Source of the DNA: Conoideocrella luteorostrata
Lineage: Eukaryota > Ascomycota > Sordariomycetes > Hypocreales > Clavicipitaceae
DNA length: 64,000 nucleotides
Reading direction: 5' to 3'
Assembly: GCA_032433595.1 (NCBI GenBank)
Contig: JASWJB010000110.1
Location: forward strand, 56,381-120,380
The notes beneath the pieces were generated by a model. The model was given only the letters and a program-made list of their open reading frames with translations, searched no databases and had not been told where the DNA came from. This document shows, in pieces, positions 60,558-64,000 of this stretch (positions are counted from its first letter, which is position 1; each line of letters starts with the position of its first letter). Position numbers and translations under genes: made by a program.

Positions 60558-61688
60558 ATGCCTAACCAGGTAGTGTTGGCTTCCGGTGCTGTGGTTGCTA
60601 TCTCCGTGGCGGTCACAGCAGCCATGGCCATGTACGAGAACCCTGAATTACGGCGACTCGCTGATGACATCCGAAGACGCATCGCCCTTGCGTTGCACAG
60701 TCTAGGCGATGGCATCAATCCACCTCAGCATCCTCCCCGGTTCAACAGGCCCGAGGATGCGGAAGGCTTCATGGAGTCCAGTCGTGGTGCGGGCGCTGAA
60801 CCGGGCGTCGATGCAGATGAAGAGAGCCGAGCAAGACAACGTCAGGAATTACTTTATTGGAATTCCCTTCTGCTAGAGAAACAGGCCAAGACTCAATCTG
60901 CTTTGCCGGAAGCTCAGCCGTCCAGGCCTCGGGCTGGAACTCGTGGCTCTTCGTTTGATGATTTCTTACGCCAAGATGAGACTGCCGAACAGGGCACTTT
61001 TATTTACAACACAGGCACGGACGTACGAGATGCGAGTGCTGGACTTCGCCACCGCGGGTTAGCCTCCGCACCGGCAGCAGCATCGTCGTCCCTGTACGCC
61101 AACCCCTTTGCGGACGAGTACCACATCGACAACGATGAAGTAGCAGATCTCTCATCTACACAAGTGACGAAAAAAGAAGAAAATATGTCTGATATATATA
61201 GCGCAACGACCCGAGAAGCCGACGATATCCAGTCCCGCACGCTGGACGGCTCGCCCGCCCTCATTGAACTGTCTTCTCCGCCACCCTTCTCGCCACCTAC
61301 TCTTGAACGCGAACTAGCCGATGATGAATACATGACCGCCAGTCAAGATGATAGACATGAGGCCTATACCTCTATCCAGGCCTGGGCTCAGGACTCGAGC
61401 CGAAATTTTTACTCGCCCTTGCCAGTAACGCCCGTAGCACCAGCATCTGAACCGGAGGTGCTGAGCGATGGACAGCTGACACCTACGGATTCTGTTTCTA
61501 TTATTGGATCCAGCGAAGTTGATGTTGGCAGGAATGACACGCAAGAGGTCCAGAGGCCATATGATGTCATGAGCGAGAGTGAGGGGATGCTCACTCCAGC
61601 TAGTTGGTCGGAAGTAGGCAGTGTTGTCAGTGAGAATGAGGCCCACGCCCACACGTCAGGTCATGCGAGCAGTCCTCTGCACGGGTAA
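60558..61688 (+). CDS. Uncharacterised protein with N-terminal membrane anchor, 376 aa
   Basis: Single open frame. The frame is open from 60438, but the first ATG is at 60558, which places a hydrophobic segment (VVLASGAVVAISVAVTAAMA) right after MPNQ, as a membrane anchor. Next comes a basic helix (LRRLADDIRRRIALALHSLG), then a charged segment RARQRQELLYWNSLLLEKQ. The rest is Ser/Pro/acidic and probably disordered, with repeated DGxLTPTDSVS / EGMLTPASWSEV-like motifs near the end. This layout recurs in conserved fungal proteins of unknown function; I cannot name one. A GTAAGA directly overlaps the stop codon, so a further exon cannot be excluded. Confidence 0.72.
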   Translation: MPNQVVLASGAVVAISVAVTAAMAMYENPELRRLADDIRRRIALALHSLGDGINPPQHPPRFNRPEDAEGFMESSRGAGAEPGVDADEESRARQRQELLYWNSLLLEKQAKTQSALPEAQPSRPRAGTRGSSFDDFLRQDETAEQGTFIYNTGTDVRDASAGLRHRGLASAPAAASSSLYANPFADEYHIDNDEVADLSSTQVTKKEENMSDIYSATTREADDIQSRTLDGSPALIELSSPPPFSPPTLERELADDEYMTASQDDRHEAYTSIQAWAQDSSRNFYSPLPVTPVAPASEPEVLSDGQLTPTDSVSIIGSSEVDVGRNDTQEVQRPYDVMSESEGMLTPASWSEVGSVVSENEAHAHTSGHASSPLHG

Positions 61689-62030
61689 GATTTTGTAAAA
61701 TATCGTGAATGCGGCATGATATACACACCATACCACACTGAACATGAAACTGGATAAAGCTGCGGTCTGGCGTTCGGGTCTATCTCGAGTGGAAATGCTT
61801 TCATACTTGCGGAGCGCTTGAGCATATGTGCGCGCACGATCAATCGTTTGGTAACTTTCATTTTGCGTTTTGACATAAATTCAGAGAAAGGCTATATGAG
61901 AAAATTTACAGGTTTATCTATCATAATATAGTTGAGTACAGCGTCCGTACTTGGAAATGGATTGTAAGCATGATTCATAGCACCGTTCCGACCGCCAGAA
62001 ATGCCGGCATCACATCGTCTTTGACTTGTC
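61689..62030. other. Convergent intergenic region
   Basis: 342 bp between two stop codons. Nothing seen beyond 3' flanks. Confidence 0.5.
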
Positions 62031-62792
62031 CTACTTCTGGTCCTTGATATGCTCGGCATAATCCTTGAATAAATTATCAACCGTAGCTCCCGTCAAGTCC
62101 GGCCAAAACTTGGCCTCATGATACTTCCCAACCCTCAACTTCTCATTTAATCTCCGCACAAACCCGTCACCAAACCTTCCCTCCAAGTACTCCAAAAAAT
62201 ACGCCGTATGCTGATACCCGGCATCCCACTTCTCCTGAACCTCCTTCTTCCAATGCGGAGGCGCCAGGTCACAGTTCAGCCGCACCCAATCTGCGACGCC
62301 TTCAATTAGACCCCCGGGGCATGTGCCCTCGGCATTCCACTGCAGACAATGAACAAGCTCGTGAGTAATGACGCCGGCGATTTCAGAGCCCGTACGCGTT
62401 TTACTGGTATTAGAGATGTGGTCCAGTGCGAAATGAATCTCTTTATGGTCGTTGTCAAGCTCGCTGCCAGTGGTGTACGCTACGCCGGGCATGTCCCGGA
62501 GGATGAGGGTGACGGAGCGGGTGGGCGGTGCGGTGGTGGTGGAATCGGAGGGAGAGCGGTAAAGAAGGCGGAGGACGCTGGAGGTTCCTCTGGTAATGAC
62601 TTTGGTGGCATTGACAGAGGAGAAAAAGAGTTTAGAGCCAGGGTGGACGACGTCTCTGAATTCAAGGCGAAGTTTGGGGAGGGTGAACTGGGATTCGTCA
62701 TCCGAGCCATCGGACGGAACGACTCTCACGGCGGGGGACATGGCTAGGGGGATGGCTGAGGGGACTGGAGTTGTCTGAGGTTGATGAGGCAT
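62031..62792 (-). CDS. BSP-family zinc metallopeptidase (plant basic secretory protein type)
   Basis: Single exon, 253 aa, ATG at 62792. The core shows GSEIAGVITHELVHCLQWNA followed by GLIEGVADWVRL, the HExxH zinc motif and downstream conserved segment of the basic-secretory-protein peptidase family. KLRLEFRDVVHPGSKLFFSS and the later GYQHTAYFLEYLEGRFGDGF also fit the family. No signal peptide is evident, since the N-terminus is Pro/Ser-rich and polar; most filamentous fungi have such an apparently intracellular copy. Substrate is unknown. TACTCCGTA at 62902 and a near-match at 62878 lie in the upstream region. Confidence 0.88.
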   Translation of the reverse strand: MPHQPQTTPVPSAIPLAMSPAVRVVPSDGSDDESQFTLPKLRLEFRDVVHPGSKLFFSSVNATKVITRGTSSVLRLLYRSPSDSTTTAPPTRSVTLILRDMPGVAYTTGSELDNDHKEIHFALDHISNTSKTRTGSEIAGVITHELVHCLQWNAEGTCPGGLIEGVADWVRLNCDLAPPHWKKEVQEKWDAGYQHTAYFLEYLEGRFGDGFVRRLNEKLRVGKYHEAKFWPDLTGATVDNLFKDYAEHIKDQK

Positions 62793-64000
62793 TCGTTTTT
62801 TGGAAAGTCGGGTTGGTGTTGCGAGAGAGAGTCTGTGAGAGTGGGTGATGTTGTGTGCCGGAACTCTGGCGGTGGATGTACTCCGTGAGAAACGGTGAGT
62901 ATACTCCGTAGAGGACGGCGGTTTGCTATCAATACAAATACAGATTTTGAAATGGCAATACCGACGGCTGCTAATAGATCATCTGATGGTTTATCTAGCT
63001 GTGAGATGCAATTTATATAATGGTAGCAAGTAAGGCTGTTTCCTGCCGCCTGACGACGGCATCGACAACCCCACGCGGTTGGGACCAGAGCTGTGGATCG
63101 CTGAGCAGAGACAGAGTCTGAGTGGCTACAGGTTTACTAGCTTGGGCGTGGCACCAGGCATTGGCTATCTTGTGTTTTAGGTATGTACTCTGTACTCTGT
63201 AGCATCGTGATCTTTCTTGGGGACTGCAATAACTGAGGGCTGCCAATGCGGACAGTACTCTTACTGCAAGGTGCTGTACGGAGTACGGAGTACTGCATTG
63301 CACATAGGTACACACCAGAACATACGCTCCGCAGTAACCTGCCAGCTAGCAACTGCGTAGGATTGACGCGAACAATTTGTTCAAGGAGACGCGCCGGCCT
63401 CGGTGTGCCCCACATCCAGCAGTCCAGTTCAACCAGTCCAGCGGAGCCAGTCCAGCCGGCGGCGCACCATAACCCCTCTCCGACTACCAGATTGGGGGTT
63501 CCATCCACCAATATCCGCATCCACACCCGTCCGCTTGCCCCTCGCCGCCAGGGCAACTGGATCCCCAAACTGCGCAACAGAAAACAAGGCAAAGCCATAA
63601 TAATAAACATTGCATGCAGCAAAGTATCTAGCCCCCCCATTTTGCGCCTCGACATCCATCTAACACGCAAGAATGCCGACATTTCTTGACGTATTGTAGA
63701 TATCAGTCGTCTCCTCCCTCCATTTTTGTCAATTCTCTTATCCATACTTGCTTTCGCACTAGTTACTCCGTACACGATTAAGTTTGCGCTGGCTGCGACT
63801 ACCCAATGCGATCATCACCATCGCCCTCACCACGAAACCAACGCCCGCGAGTCCCGCAACTCTGACGTTGGACAAATACCGCGCACAACGAAAGTAAGTT
63901 GACGGATCATCCGCAGAGCACGACTAGTATCCCCGTCTTTGTCGTTTTATGTCCTTTCTTCCTGTTTCCTTTCCTTTCCCTTTTTTTTTTTTTTTTTTTT
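62793..64000. other. Right-edge intergenic region
   Basis: Holds a tandem TACGGAGTACGGAGTA block at 63277-63292 and a single copy at 63764. GC-rich open frames at 63137-63775 on both strands overlap each other and show no domain. A GTAAGT after 63890 and a T-run filling the last ~20 bases may belong to the 5' part of a gene beyond the window. No exon can be supported. Confidence 0.45.

Noticed and set aside
62349..62747. 132-codon plus-strand frame, Gly-rich
   Set aside because: Antisense shadow of the BSP peptidase gene.

Overview
The window looks like nuclear chromosomal DNA of a filamentous ascomycete (Pezizomycotina, probably Sordariomycetes/Hypocreales). The genes carry short introns (51-130 nt) with GT...AG ends, some with a visible CTAAC-type branch site. 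The families are typical of such fungi: Zn2Cys6 regulators, a highly reducing polyketide synthase (HR-PKS), a GEgh16/Gas1-type secreted protein, a GH71 alpha-1,3-glucanase and a PL20 glucuronan lyase relic. The order-level placement is inference. I found no rRNA, tRNA, CRISPR or intact transposon.

Layout. 1-1419 is the 3' end of the mitochondrial Lon protease gene. After a 4.7 kb gene-free stretch comes a 904-aa atypical kinase-like protein (6150-8946). 11699-26605 is a compact secondary-metabolite locus: an AflR-like Zn2Cys6 regulator (+), an MFS exporter (+), an alpha-oxoamine synthase (AOS) of BioF type (-) and a 2560-aa HR-PKS (+). The PKS and the AOS diverge from one 852-bp promoter region. 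The PKS ends in an ACP with no release domain, so the AOS is the obvious candidate to release the chain by decarboxylative condensation with an amino acid, giving an amino-ketone (sphingoid-like) lipid. KS, AT, KR and ACP motifs are intact. The methyltransferase motif is destroyed and the enoylreductase motifs are eroded, which predicts an unmethylated, unsaturated chain.

Housekeeping-type genes follow: delta-9 acyl-CoA desaturase with a cytochrome b5 tail (29998-31496), nucleoporin Seh1 (32811-34103, -), a second Zn2Cys6 regulator whose zinc cluster is only complete if a 3-nt microexon is spliced in (34702-36369, -), and a cyclin-like gene (39681-40653, -). Among them, about 37-45 kb, lies a graveyard of decayed genes: a PL20 lyase with a nonsense codon, a broken CmcJ/GA4-desaturase-like gene, an OMP-decarboxylase copy without start codon and with the catalytic lysine changed to asparagine, and a fragment of Gcn5 with in-frame stops.

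The right third is gene-poor: a GEgh16-type secreted protein with an 18-copy 9-bp QNG repeat (45732-47201, -), a GH71 glucanase (49769-51310, -), a 64-aa two-exon gene (58754-59016, +), an uncharacterised membrane-anchored protein (60558-61688, +) and a BSP-family zinc metallopeptidase (62031-62792, -). A short motif, TACTCCGTA (either strand), occurs 18 times exactly in the window, all outside the inferred coding exons, against about 0.5 expected by chance.
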